A stretch of DNA of 64,000 bases from Rhizobium sp. Leaf262 (GCF_001422245.1 NZ_LMMM01000018.1:187088-251087), one strand, 5' to 3'; counted from the stretch's first letter, positions 1 through 12,631 are shown. Translations and numbers: made by a program. Notes: generated by a model not told the origin, from the sequence alone.

Positions 1-161
1 AGAAAGACAATCTGCGTCGATCCGACGTCGGGCAGGAGGTCTCCAGCATTTGTGACTAGAGCGGGTATCTGAGTGATGCGCTGCAAGACAAAAATATTAC
101 CAGCAATCATAGCTGCACAGGTTGCACGATAGACCCAGTTTGAAGTCTTGGTTCTCTCCAC
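1..161 (-). CDS. Possible partial small membrane protein running off the window edge
   Basis: On the minus strand a frame with a GTG at 161-159 stays open to base 1, about 53 codons. It is preceded by an AGGGGG run that could be a ribosome binding site. The translation has one moderately hydrophobic stretch (CAAMIAGNIFVLQ). It overlaps the 3' end of another tiny ORF (107-235) in a different frame. I do not recognise a family, and the true end lies outside the window. It could equally be non-coding sequence downstream of gltD. Confidence 0.2.
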   Translation of the reverse strand, partial: MERTKTSNWVYRATCAAMIAGNIFVLQRITQIPALVTNAGDLLPDVGSTQIVF

Positions 162-235
162 GCCACGCCCCCTTTTAAAATCCACCATGAAACAGCGACT
201 ATCATAATCGCAAACAAAAACGACCCCCATGTCAT
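107..235 (-). CDS. Possible 42-residue single-span membrane protein
   Basis: This minus-strand ATG frame encodes 42 residues with one convincing hydrophobic helix near the N-terminus (FLFAIMIVAVSWWIL) followed by a basic/polar tail. It lies about 40 bases beyond the end of gltD on the same strand and overlaps the frame that runs to base 1, an arrangement seen in translationally coupled small genes. No family is recognised and no strong ribosome binding site is visible, so this is only a candidate. Confidence 0.22.
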   Translation of the reverse strand: MTWGSFLFAIMIVAVSWWILKGGVAWREPRLQTGSIVQPVQL

Positions 236-278
236 CCACAGGGATCGCTTCTATTCATGCAACTACTTAGTTCAATCC

Positions 279-1736
279 TTACATCGGCAGCAGCGACTGG
301 CCCATCAGCGCTTCGTCAATCGCACGCGCCGCCTGACGGCCCTCGCGAATGGCCCAGACGACCAGAGACTGGCCACGGCGGACGTCGCCTGCGACCCAGA
401 GCTTGTCGACCGAAGACTTGTAGTCCTTGTCATTGGCAACGACGTTGGTGGAGCCGCGACGGTCGGTGTTGAGTGTCAGCTTGCCGTCCATTTCTTTCAG
501 AACGCTATCGGTGGCGGGGCCGGAGAAGCCGATGGCGATGAAGGCGAGATCGGCCTTGATGATGAATTCCGTGCCGGCAATCGGCTTGCGGCGCTCGTCC
601 ACCTGGCAGCATTTCACACCCGTCAGCACGCCATCTTCGTCACCGACGAATTCGAGCGTCGCGACCTGGAATTCGCGGGCTGCGCCTTCGGCCTGGCTGG
701 AAGACGTGCGCATCTTGGTGGCCCAATAGGGCCAGACGGCGAGCTTGTCTTCCTTCTCAGGCGGCATCGGGCGAATGTCGAGCTGGGTGACCTTGACCGC
801 GCCCTGACGGAACGCCGTGCCGACGCAGTCCGACGCCGTATCACCACCACCGACGACGACCACGTGCTTGCCACCGGCAAGGATGGGATCGGACGGCCAG
901 CCAACGCTATCGATGCTTTCGCGACCGACGCGGCGGTTCTGCTGCACGAGGTAGGGCATGGCATCGTGAACACCATGGAATTCCGTGCCGCCAATGCCAG
1001 CAGGACGCGGTGTTTCCGAACCGCCGCAATAGAGCACGGCATCGTGTTCGGCGAGCAGCGTTTCGACCGTCATATCGACACCGACATTGACGCCGTAATG
1101 GAAGGTGACGCCCTCGCCCTTGATCTGCTCGACACGGCGGTCGATGAAGTTCTTCTCCATCTTGAAGTCGGGAATACCATAGCGCAGCAGACCGCCAGCC
1201 TTGGATTCACGCTCATAAACATGCACATCGTGGCCCGCACGGCCCAATTGCTGCGCCGCCGCCAGACCCGCAGGGCCGGAACCGATGATGGCGACCTTTT
1301 TTCCAGTATGCACGGTGGCTGGCTTCGGCACGATGAAGCCAAGCTCATAGGCCTTGTCGGCAATGGCCTGCTCGACCGTCTTGATTGCCACCGGCGCATC
1401 TTCGAGGTTCAGCGTGCAGGCTTCCTCGCAGGGTGCGGGACAGACACGACCGGTGAACTCCGGGAAGTTGTTGGTGGAATGGAGGTTGCGGATCGCCTCT
1501 TCCCAGTTGTTGTTATAGACCAGATCGTTCCAGTCGGGAATCTGGTTATGAACCGGGCAGCCGGTCGGGCCATGGCAATAGGGAATGCCACAGTCCATGC
1601 AGCGTGCAGCCTGTTTCTGCACTTCCGGGTCCGACATGGGAATGGTGAATTCCCGGAAATGACGAATACGATCCGATGCCGGCTGATACTTGCCAACCTG
1701 ACGATCTATTTCCAGAAAACCTGTAACCTTGCCCAT
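279..1736 (-). CDS. gltD: Glutamate synthase (NADPH) small subunit
   Basis: Beta subunit of NADPH-dependent glutamate synthase. It oxidises NADPH and passes electrons through FAD and Fe-S clusters to the large subunit GltB, which makes glutamate from glutamine and 2-oxoglutarate. The 485 residues match family length. The N-terminal ferredoxin-like region has cysteines at about 46, 49, 54, 60 and 99, 103, 107. A Rossmann FAD-binding motif (IIGSGPAGLAAA) lies near residue 150 and a second NADPH-binding motif (VVGGGDTASDC) near residue 295. The ATG is preceded by AAGGAAC. The gene lies downstream of gltB on the same strand, but a vapBC pair sits between them, which is unusual because the two subunit genes are normally adjacent. 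Confidence 0.97.
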   Translation of the reverse strand: MGKVTGFLEIDRQVGKYQPASDRIRHFREFTIPMSDPEVQKQAARCMDCGIPYCHGPTGCPVHNQIPDWNDLVYNNNWEEAIRNLHSTNNFPEFTGRVCPAPCEEACTLNLEDAPVAIKTVEQAIADKAYELGFIVPKPATVHTGKKVAIIGSGPAGLAAAQQLGRAGHDVHVYERESKAGGLLRYGIPDFKMEKNFIDRRVEQIKGEGVTFHYGVNVGVDMTVETLLAEHDAVLYCGGSETPRPAGIGGTEFHGVHDAMPYLVQQNRRVGRESIDSVGWPSDPILAGGKHVVVVGGGDTASDCVGTAFRQGAVKVTQLDIRPMPPEKEDKLAVWPYWATKMRTSSSQAEGAAREFQVATLEFVGDEDGVLTGVKCCQVDERRKPIAGTEFIIKADLAFIAIGFSGPATDSVLKEMDGKLTLNTDRRGSTNVVANDKDYKSSVDKLWVAGDVRRGQSLVVWAIREGRQAARAIDEALMGQSLLPM

Positions 1737-1757
1737 GCTTCAGTTCCTTCTGCGGCG

Positions 1758-2156
1758 CTATCGCAGCCAATTTTCAACGTTCAATCCCGGAACCCGGGAA
1801 AACTCTCTCTCATTGTCCGTCACGACGACCGCATCCAGCGCAAGCGCATGTGCGGCGATCAGCATATCCATCTGGCCGATCAACTGACCCTGCTTCTGCA
1901 AGGTGCTGCGTATCTCGGCGTAGTGCATATCCGCAGGCGATGCCCAGGGTGCTATCTCGAAGTCTGCCAGAACCTGCTCAACCAGCATTTCCAGCCGCCG
2001 TGAACCACGGTTGCGATATCCAAATCGAAGTTCTGCCGCCACAATGATGCTCGTCCCCAAGTCCCCAATCGCAAGTGCAGCCGTGCGTTGGCCCACCTTC
2101 TCCTCAGGAGATCGGATCAGGTTGGAGATGATGTTCGTGTCGTACAAATACCTCAT
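1758..2156 (-). CDS. vapC: VapC-family PIN-domain toxin
   Basis: PIN-domain ribonuclease of a type II toxin-antitoxin pair; family members cleave tRNA or rRNA in a Mg2+-dependent manner when freed from VapB. The 132 residues are full length. The acidic active-site set is visible: Asp6 (YDTN), Glu42 (AAELRFG), Asp97 (GQMDMLIAAHA) and Asp114 (VVTDN). The start codon overlaps the vapB stop by four bases (ATGA), implying translational coupling. The gene ends 21 bases before gltD, so toxin transcription would read into gltD. The toxin looks intact. Confidence 0.93.
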   Translation of the reverse strand: MRYLYDTNIISNLIRSPEEKVGQRTAALAIGDLGTSIIVAAELRFGYRNRGSRRLEMLVEQVLADFEIAPWASPADMHYAEIRSTLQKQGQLIGQMDMLIAAHALALDAVVVTDNEREFSRVPGLNVENWLR

Positions 2157-2419
2157 TCTGGAAAATCGATGTCCACGGGCTCCGGTGGATAGTCCTCGAT
2201 TTCAGGCATCTGGTCTTCCTCAGAAAGCGGCTCAAGTGTGCGCAGCCACGCCACCAAATTCGCAGGAGAACGAGGTGTCCTCACCGGATGAACAAGCAGA
2301 TCACCATTTTCATTCATGCTGATTTCCACCTGATCCGCTTCGAACTCGAACTCTTTGGGAATTCGTATCGCCCGGCTTCTCCCATTGTTGAAGACCTGCG
2401 CAATCTTGACGACATTCAT
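2153..2419 (-). CDS. vapB: VapB-family antitoxin (AbrB/MazE-like DNA-binding)
   Basis: Antitoxin that binds and blocks VapC and, with it, represses its own promoter. The N-terminal 45 residues form a SpoVT/AbrB swapped-hairpin domain (FNNGRSRAIRIPKEF). The C-terminal 35 residues are acidic and proline rich, as expected for the part that wraps the toxin. I chose the ATG at 2419 because GGAGG lies six bases upstream. Earlier in-frame ATGs fall on that ribosome binding site or inside the upstream operator palindrome. The resulting protein is 88 residues. Confidence 0.9.
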   Translation of the reverse strand: MNVVKIAQVFNNGRSRAIRIPKEFEFEADQVEISMNENGDLLVHPVRTPRSPANLVAWLRTLEPLSEEDQMPEIEDYPPEPVDIDFPE

Positions 2420-2430
2420 GACCGCCTCCA

Positions 2431-2468
2431 TCTTGTGATATGACAAAGCATATCACAAGATTTGTCAA
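2431..2468 (-). promoter_or_regulatory. vapBC promoter with perfect operator palindrome
   Basis: Twelve-base arms TCTTGTGATATG (2431-2442) and CATATCACAAGA (2449-2460) form a perfect inverted repeat with a six-base spacer, ending 11 bases before the vapB start. A consensus -35 box TTGACA, read on the minus strand (2463-2468), abuts it, so the palindrome covers the spacer and -10 region. This geometry suits autorepression by the VapBC complex, and it gives the pair its own promoter at the end of gltB. Confidence 0.75.
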
Positions 2469-2475
2469 AACCCAA

Positions 2476-7218
<4,743 letters not shown>

Positions 7219-7289
7219 GTTTCGTCCCTCCTGCAACAGGTTGCATGGCTTCACGCAGAGAGGCGGACACTCGACCTCCCCTCCGTTTC

Positions 7290-7338
7290 CGAATAGAGGC
7301 TTCGCGTCCGCTTGTCAATTTAGGACAGCAATGCTGTC
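7290..7338 (-). promoter_or_regulatory. Putative gltB promoter and upstream palindrome
   Basis: On the minus strand TTGACA (7313-7318) is followed after 17 bases by TATTCG (7290-7295), about 72 bases upstream of the gltB ATG. Immediately upstream of the -35 box lies the perfect palindrome GACAGCA-A-TGCTGTC (7324-7338), placed where an activator or repressor of a nitrogen-assimilation gene could bind. The leader also contains TGCAACCTGTTGCA just before the ribosome binding site. The regulator is unknown. Confidence 0.5.
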
Positions 7339-7583
7339 TCAATTCTGATTGGATTTTGACAGAAACGACCGCGCTCTGCAAGTCCACCGCAACATTTTAT
7401 AAACACACAAAATGACGCTAAATGTCTCGCGCGGGAATCTTTGCGCAATTTTCTTCCGGCAAAATGACGAAATCATTGCTTTCATTGCCTGATTTGCGTT
7501 CCCGACGATAAGGCCATAAAACGACAATCGTTTGGCACGACAGCCACTCCCGCCCATCGTCAACTCATCGAAAGTGCAGACCC

Positions 7584-8639
7584 ATGTTTTTTGCTTCCGA
7601 CAACTGGGCAGGCGCCCACCCCGCCATCAATGAGCGGCTGATGAAGGAATCCACCCGCTTTGCCGCCGCCTATGGCACCAGCGAACTGGACCGCGCCATC
7701 GAGAAGCGCTTCAACGAAATCTTCGAACGCGAAGTCGCCGTCTTCTTCGTCGGCACCGGCACGGCTGCCAATTCACTGGCCATGGCCAGCGTCGCCCGCC
7801 CCGGCGGCATCGCCTTTTGTCACTCCGAAGCCCATGTCATCGAAGACGAATGCGGCGCACCGGTCTATTTCTCCAACGCCTCGCGCCTGATGCCGGTTGC
7901 CGGACCCAACGGCAAGATGCTGCCCAAAAACCTCGAAGCCGCCATCGGCCGCTTCCCGCCCGGCTCCATCCATCAGGGCCAGCCGATGCTGGTCACGCTG
8001 ACGCAGGCGACAGAGCAAGGCACGGTCTACGAACTCGATGAAATCGACGCAATCTCGAAAATTGCCAAAAATGCCGGTGTACCCTTGCATATGGACGGCG
8101 CGCGTTTCGGTAACGCCATGATGGCGCTGGGCACCACGCCAGCAGAGATGACATGGAAACGTGGGGTCGACATACTGTCCTTCGGCGCAACCAAGAACGG
8201 TTGCTGGTGCGCGGAAGCCATCGTCTACATGGACCCGAAAACGGCAGAAGACCTGCCCTTCATCCGCAAGCGTTCGGCCCAGCTGTTCTCCAAGACCCGC
8301 TTCATGGCAGCGCAATTCGATGCCTATTTCAAGGACGACCTCTGGCTGGAACTGGCCGCCCACGCCAACGCCATGGCAACGCGCCTGCGCGACGGCCTGT
8401 CTGCCTCCAACAGCGCACGTCTGGCCTGGCCGACGCAATCCAACGAGCTTTTCGTGGTGCTGAACAAGGACAAGGCCAAGGCCGCCAAGGACGCCGGTGC
8501 CAGCTTCTACGACTGGCCCGCTCCCCACGATATGCCGGAACCCGTCGGCGAAAACGAACAACTCATCCGCCTCGTCACCAGCTTCGCGACGCTGGAAAAT
8601 GACGTTGATGATTTCCTGCGGATTTGCGGGGCGGCGTAA
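7584..8639 (+). CDS. ltaE: Low-specificity L-threonine aldolase
   Basis: PLP-dependent fold-type I enzyme that cleaves L-threonine or L-allo-threonine to glycine and acetaldehyde. The 351 residues cover the whole family. The PLP-binding lysine is Lys204 in SFGATKNG, Asp171 in HMDGARFGNA would bind the pyridine nitrogen, and His84 in HSEAHVIEDE is the conserved ring-stacking residue. It is divergent from gltB across a 365-base gap that holds the gltB promoter. Beta-eliminating lyase relatives are the alternative, but the motif set fits threonine aldolase. Confidence 0.92.
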   Translation: MFFASDNWAGAHPAINERLMKESTRFAAAYGTSELDRAIEKRFNEIFEREVAVFFVGTGTAANSLAMASVARPGGIAFCHSEAHVIEDECGAPVYFSNASRLMPVAGPNGKMLPKNLEAAIGRFPPGSIHQGQPMLVTLTQATEQGTVYELDEIDAISKIAKNAGVPLHMDGARFGNAMMALGTTPAEMTWKRGVDILSFGATKNGCWCAEAIVYMDPKTAEDLPFIRKRSAQLFSKTRFMAAQFDAYFKDDLWLELAAHANAMATRLRDGLSASNSARLAWPTQSNELFVVLNKDKAKAAKDAGASFYDWPAPHDMPEPVGENEQLIRLVTSFATLENDVDDFLRICGAA

Positions 8640-8651
8640 ACCCACTCTCCT

Positions 8652-8767
8652 TCGTCATACCGGACTTGATCCGGTATCCAGCAGACGCGCGTCTGCGCGG
8701 CGAGAAAAGTCTCTTCAGCCCAAGGACTTGGGCTGACTGGATTCCGGCTCAGGGCCGGAATGACGGA
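8652..8767. repeat. Intergenic palindromic repeat (RPE-like)
   Basis: The spacer holds two inverted halves: CGTCATACCGGACTTGATCC at the left and a related reversed block, GGCTCAGGGCCGGAATGACG, at the right, separated by about 65 bases that include GCAGACGCGCGTCTGC and CCCAAGGACTTGGG hairpins. Its mosaic palindromic make-up is typical of dispersed intergenic elements in alphaproteobacteria. It separates convergent ltaE and the LysR gene and may help end both transcripts. Confidence 0.7.
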
Positions 8768-8776
8768 GAGGAAAGC

Positions 8777-9637
8777 TCACACAGAACTCCCCGGCACCAT
8801 GCCCTTCGCCATCACGAGCTTGGATAGCGCCTCCACCAATTCCGCATCTGCGCCCTTCCTCGGCTGAAGCACGAATTCTACGTCCTCCAAGGCGGGCAGC
8901 GCACCCTTGGGCAGCTCCCGCAGACCTGTTGGGGCCATGCTGCGCGGCTGGACGAAGACGCCCATTCCCGCACGGGCAGCGGCGGTCAGGCCGCTGAGGC
9001 TACCGCAAGTGCAGACGATACGCCATGCAACACCGGCACGATCAAGTGCTTCCTGAGCGACCTTGCGGGTGATGCTGGGTGGTGAAAAGGCGATGAGTGG
9101 CAGGGCGTTTTCCCTCGACAGAACGGCATCCGGGTCTTTTGCCAGCCACACCAGAGGTTCGCGGTAGAGGAAGTGACCGAGCTGATCGCCCAGTCGTCGT
9201 TTGGCCAGCACCACATCCAGCTCGCCATTGTCCTGCATTTCGTAGAGTACACCACTCAACGCCACAGTCAGCTCCAGATCCACCAGTGGATAGAGCCGTG
9301 TGAACTCTTCCAGAATGACCGTAAGGCGGGTCGATACGAAATCTTCCGAAACACCCAGTCGCAGGCGGCCGCGCAACTTGTTTTCGCCGAAAAGTGCCGC
9401 CACCTTGTTGTTGATATCCAGCATGCTGCGAGCATACCCCAAGAGCGCCTCTCCCTCCGGGGTCAGGCGGACACGATGCGTATCGCGCGCGATCAACCTC
9501 TGGCCAAGCGAAGCCTCCAGCCGCTGAATATGCTGGCTGACGGTAGACTGGCCGATGCCCAGTCGTTCTGCGGCGTGGGTGAAGCTCATCGTTTGCTCCA
9601 GTACGACGAAGCTGGCCAAATGTTGAAGATTGAGCAT
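8777..9637 (-). CDS. LysR-family transcriptional regulator
   Basis: LysR-type regulator of 286 residues. The N-terminal winged helix-turn-helix covers about residues 3-60 (AAERLGIGQSTVSQHIQRLE). The remainder is the periplasmic-binding-protein-like co-inducer domain. It is divergent from the symporter gene at 9726 with an 88-base gap, the classical arrangement for a LysR regulator and its target. TTATC-N9-GATAA (9640-9658) overlaps its own ribosome binding region and could be an operator. The inducer is not predictable from sequence. Confidence 0.92.
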   Translation of the reverse strand: MLNLQHLASFVVLEQTMSFTHAAERLGIGQSTVSQHIQRLEASLGQRLIARDTHRVRLTPEGEALLGYARSMLDINNKVAALFGENKLRGRLRLGVSEDFVSTRLTVILEEFTRLYPLVDLELTVALSGVLYEMQDNGELDVVLAKRRLGDQLGHFLYREPLVWLAKDPDAVLSRENALPLIAFSPPSITRKVAQEALDRAGVAWRIVCTCGSLSGLTAAARAGMGVFVQPRSMAPTGLRELPKGALPALEDVEFVLQPRKGADAELVEALSKLVMAKGMVPGSSV

Positions 9638-9725
9638 GATTATCCTGAAACGTGATAACTGTTAGTTTTTGCATCTTGTTTCATGATGAGCGATACTGAC
9701 AGCCAATTCAAGACGAAACCGGACA

Positions 9726-10769
9726 ATGGAAAGAATTGCTATCATGAGCCGCTTCCTGCCAGATCGCTTCACCCTGATGCTGGTCGCAACCGTCATTCTC
9801 GCATCGTTGCTGCCTGTCAGCGGTGAACCCGCACACTACTTCGGCATCGCCACCAGTTGCGCGATTGCCCTGCTATTTTTCCTTCATGGGGCCAGACTGG
9901 CCCGCGATGTCGTCGTGGCCGGCATTCTGCACTGGCGCCTGCATCTTGCTATTCTTCTCGTAACGTTCGGCGTATTTCCCCTGATCGGCGTCGGGCTGGG
10001 TTACATACCGGAGAGCATTCTACCGGCTCCGCTTTACATGGGCGTCCTCTTTTTGTGCGTTTTGCCATCGACAGTGCAATCCTCCATCGCATTTACCTCG
10101 ATGGCGGGCGGCAATGTCCCGGCGGCCATCTGCTCGGCTTCGGCATCCAACATTTTCGGCATGTTCCTGACACCGCTGCTTGTCGGCCTTTTGTTTACCG
10201 TTGGCGGTCATGGCGGAGGTTTTTCGTTCGACGCCTTCGGTCAGATTTTCCTGCAATTGCTGCTGCCCTTCATCGTCGGCCAGCTCTTGCAGCCATGGAT
10301 CGGTGACTGGATTCGCGCCCGCAAGACGTTGCTGGCACCGGTCGACCGTGGCTCCATCCTCATGGTCGTCTATCTCGCTTTCAGCGAAGCCGTCATCGAA
10401 GGTATCTGGCAGGAATTCACGCTGCGCGACATCGCGGTGGTGATCGGCATCAACATCCTTTTGCTGGCCGTTGTTCTTTGCATCACCATGTTCGGCAGCC
10501 GTCTTCTGGGCTTCGACAAGGAAGATGAGATCACGATCACCTTTTGCGGCTCCAAGAAGAGCCTTGCAAGTGGTGTACCGATGGCGAGCGCGATCTTCGC
10601 TGGCCAGAGCATCGGCGCAATCGTACTGCCAATCATGCTCTTCCACCAGATCCAGTTGATGGCCTGCGCCGTGATCGCACAACGTTATGCCAACAAGGCC
10701 AAGGAAAAATCCCGAATCGTAGCCACTGAAACGGCACTGCCGGACGCACAAACAAAAACGGCCCCATGA
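9726..10769 (+). CDS. Bile acid:sodium symporter-family transporter (YfeH-like)
   Basis: Integral inner-membrane protein of 347 residues with about ten hydrophobic helices, matching the SBF-like/YfeH branch of the bile acid:Na+ symporter superfamily. Substrates in this branch are mostly unknown organic anions. Conserved-looking features include LPSTVQSSIAFTSMAGGN and the late GSKKSLASGVPMA segment, resembling the crossover region of the family. An alternative start at 9744 (MSRFLPDRF) fits family N-termini and has GGAAAG upstream. The divergent LysR gene probably controls it. A terminator for the opposing heat-shock gene overlaps its last codons. Confidence 0.85.
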   Translation: MERIAIMSRFLPDRFTLMLVATVILASLLPVSGEPAHYFGIATSCAIALLFFLHGARLARDVVVAGILHWRLHLAILLVTFGVFPLIGVGLGYIPESILPAPLYMGVLFLCVLPSTVQSSIAFTSMAGGNVPAAICSASASNIFGMFLTPLLVGLLFTVGGHGGGFSFDAFGQIFLQLLLPFIVGQLLQPWIGDWIRARKTLLAPVDRGSILMVVYLAFSEAVIEGIWQEFTLRDIAVVIGINILLLAVVLCITMFGSRLLGFDKEDEITITFCGSKKSLASGVPMASAIFAGQSIGAIVLPIMLFHQIQLMACAVIAQRYANKAKEKSRIVATETALPDAQTKTAP

Positions 10770-10780
10770 CAGGGGCCGTT
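10751..10780 (-). terminator. Rho-independent terminator of the small heat-shock gene
   Basis: Read on the minus strand, AACGGCCCC and GGGGCCGTT arms form a nine-base-pair stem with a six-base loop, followed by TTTTTGTTT. It lies 21 bases after the heat-shock gene stop and overlaps the last codons of the convergent symporter gene. Confidence 0.8.
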
Positions 10781-10800
10781 CGCAGCGTGGTAACGGTAGA

Positions 10801-11283
10801 TCAGTTGACCTGAGTGGGCGTGACCTGAGCTTCGATCTGCTTGGGTTCGTCCGTAACGTCGGAAACGATAGCGATACGGCGTGGCTTCATGGCTTCTGGA
10901 ATGTTGCGGAGAAGATCGATGTGCAACAGACCGTTCTTCAGCGAAGCGTTCTGAACCTCGACGTGATCGGCAAGCTGGAAGCGGCGCTCGAAGGCGCGCT
11001 TGGCAATGCCCCGGTACAGGAATTCGCCTTCGTTCTCCTTGGTTTCGTTGGCCTTTTCAGCCTTAACGGTCAGCACATTGGCGCGGGATTCGATACTGAG
11101 TTCATTTTCATCGAAGCCTGCGACCGCCATGGTGATGCGGTAGGTGTTTTCGCCGGTGCGCTCTATGTTGTAGGGCGGATAGGCTTGGGCCTGCTCTGGC
11201 TGCCCGAGACCATCGAGCATGGAGAAAAGACGATCGAAACCGACTGTCGAGCGGTAGAGAGGGGAAAAATCGACGTGACGCAT
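10801..11283 (-). CDS. Small heat-shock protein (Hsp20/alpha-crystallin)
   Basis: ATP-independent holdase chaperone of 160 residues. The N-terminus (MRHVDFSPLYRSTVGFDRLF) is typical of rhizobial class A IbpA-like Hsp20 proteins. The alpha-crystallin domain follows at about residues 37-130. The expected C-terminal I/V-x-I/V motif is represented by the RRIAIVSD region. I start at 11283 because AAGGAGGACACC precedes that ATG, although the frame is open further upstream. That ribosome binding site is enclosed in a hairpin, and a sigma-32-like promoter lies upstream, so dual heat control is expected. Confidence 0.95.
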   Translation of the reverse strand: MRHVDFSPLYRSTVGFDRLFSMLDGLGQPEQAQAYPPYNIERTGENTYRITMAVAGFDENELSIESRANVLTVKAEKANETKENEGEFLYRGIAKRAFERRFQLADHVEVQNASLKNGLLHIDLLRNIPEAMKPRRIAIVSDVTDEPKQIEAQVTPTQVN

Positions 11284-11377
11284 GGTGTCCTCCTTGAGAA
11301 GCGACTGTTTGCGGTAATGGCCCCCACCCCGTCGTGGCGATGGGTGACCGGTTTGCGGCCCCGTTCTGGCGACCGTG
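11284..11377 (-). promoter_or_regulatory. ROSE-type RNA thermometer in hsp20 leader
   Basis: The last leader hairpin, GTCGCTTC-TCAA-GGAGGAC (11287-11305), pairs the whole Shine-Dalgarno sequence with an upstream strand that leaves one unpaired G. This is the hallmark UYGCU bulge of ROSE elements, which melt on heat shock and expose the ribosome binding site. A second upstream hairpin pairs CACCC with GGGTG. The leader length of about 94 bases from the predicted start site suits the family, which is well known in front of rhizobial hsp20 genes. Confidence 0.75.
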
Positions 11378-11383
11378 ATCAAG

Positions 11384-11412
11384 AGATGGGAAGGCTGCTG
11401 AGGAAGTTCAAG
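11384..11412 (-). promoter_or_regulatory. Sigma-32-like heat-shock promoter
   Basis: On the minus strand CTTGAA (11407-11412) and CCCATCT (11384-11390) are separated by 16 bases, matching the RpoH consensus CTTGAA ... CCCATnT. It sits about 100 bases upstream of the heat-shock ATG, giving a leader long enough for the ROSE hairpins. Confidence 0.65.
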
Positions 11413-11554
11413 AGGATTTTTCGCACCGACGACATCTGAACTTTATCTGAACGGGAAGTTCCGAAAACGTTCATTTTGCCACCGCTAAAAAAGCGATATC
11501 GGAGGCTATCTCCGGCGGCAGAAGTATAACGTCCCTTCTTCTTCTGTCATACTC

Positions 11555-11589
11555 GCCGGAACCGCGACTGCTAAACCGACGGTTCCGGC
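11555..11589 (+). repeat. Perfect inverted repeat with T-run
   Basis: GCCGGAACCG (11555-11564) and CGGTTCCGGC (11580-11589) are perfect ten-base arms with a 15-base loop, followed by AATTTTTC on the plus strand. It looks like a terminator, yet no plus-strand gene precedes it. It lies 100 bases ahead of the hydrolase gene, so it could be an attenuator or a protein-binding site. Confidence 0.5.
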
Positions 11590-11689
11590 AATTTTTCAGA
11601 CGCCACGCACCTTTTCCTTTGACGCAAGGGAATGCGCGACCTATCCCGTTCTGGAACACCTCTTCAGCGCCACCTCGGAAACAGCATCC

Positions 11690-12631
11690 ATGACCGAAGC
11701 CATATTGCACGCGACCAAGGGCAATCCCGTGCCCGAAAACCATATTGCAGGCTTCTTCAACGGTCATAAAAACAAGAAATTGCGCTATGCGATTTTTCGC
11801 TCCAGCCGGTCGGTCGCCCGAGGCACCATCGTCCTTTTGCACGGTCGAAACGAATGTATCGAAAAATATTTCGAGACCATCAACGACCTGACCGCCAAGG
11901 GCTTTTGGGTCGCGACCTTCGATACGCGTGGACAGGGTGGTTCCGAGCGCATGCTGAAAAAGGTCCATGCGGGCTATGTGCGCCGTTTTTCCGACTACCA
12001 GAAAGATATTTCGCTTTTTCTGGAGCAGGTCGTCCTGCCGGATACCCGACTCCCCTTCTTCATGATCGCCCATTCCACTGGCGGACTGGCCGCGCTGTCC
12101 ATGGCGCCCATGCTGGCAAACCGCATTGAGCGTATGGTGCTGAGCTCGCCCTTCATTTCGCTCAGCGGGCAGTCTCTTCCAGCTCCTTGGATCAGGACCA
12201 TCGCCACGCTGTTCACGCTCATCGGCCTCGGTGGCATGCAACTGGGCAAGGACCAGCGGGAACGGCAGTTCGAGGGCAATCCGCTGACATCGGACCCGGT
12301 GCGTTTTGCCCGCAATGCGTCCATCGGTCTGGAACATCCCGAACTTTTCGTCGGTGCGCCAACGGCACGCTGGCTTTTCGAAGTCTTGAAGACGATGCCT
12401 TGGGTCAAGCGTCAGGACCATCTGACCAAGGTCATCGTGCCGACACTTATCCTGGCACCAATGCTGGATACGATCTCGCGTTATGCCGCACTTGAAGAAT
12501 TATCCCGCAACTTCCGTGCTGCTCAACTCATCCCCGTCACCGGTGCGCGACATGAATTGTTTCTGGAACGCGATGTCTATCGCAGCCAGGCCATGGCCGC
12601 CATCGATGCGTTCTTTGCGCCCGAAACCTGA
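11690..12631 (+). CDS. Alpha/beta hydrolase, lysophospholipase (PldB-like)
   Basis: Serine hydrolase of 313 residues resembling bacterial lysophospholipase L2/monoacylglycerol lipase. The predicted triad is visible: nucleophile Ser129 in AHSTGG, Asp260 in APMLDTISR and His288 in GARHELFLERD. An oxyanion-hole motif LLHGRNE lies at about 49-55. No signal peptide is evident, so it acts in the cytoplasm or on the inner face of the membrane. An inverted repeat lies 100 bases upstream. Exact substrate is inferred from family similarity only. Confidence 0.87.
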   Translation: MTEAILHATKGNPVPENHIAGFFNGHKNKKLRYAIFRSSRSVARGTIVLLHGRNECIEKYFETINDLTAKGFWVATFDTRGQGGSERMLKKVHAGYVRRFSDYQKDISLFLEQVVLPDTRLPFFMIAHSTGGLAALSMAPMLANRIERMVLSSPFISLSGQSLPAPWIRTIATLFTLIGLGGMQLGKDQRERQFEGNPLTSDPVRFARNASIGLEHPELFVGAPTARWLFEVLKTMPWVKRQDHLTKVIVPTLILAPMLDTISRYAALEELSRNFRAAQLIPVTGARHELFLERDVYRSQAMAAIDAFFAPET

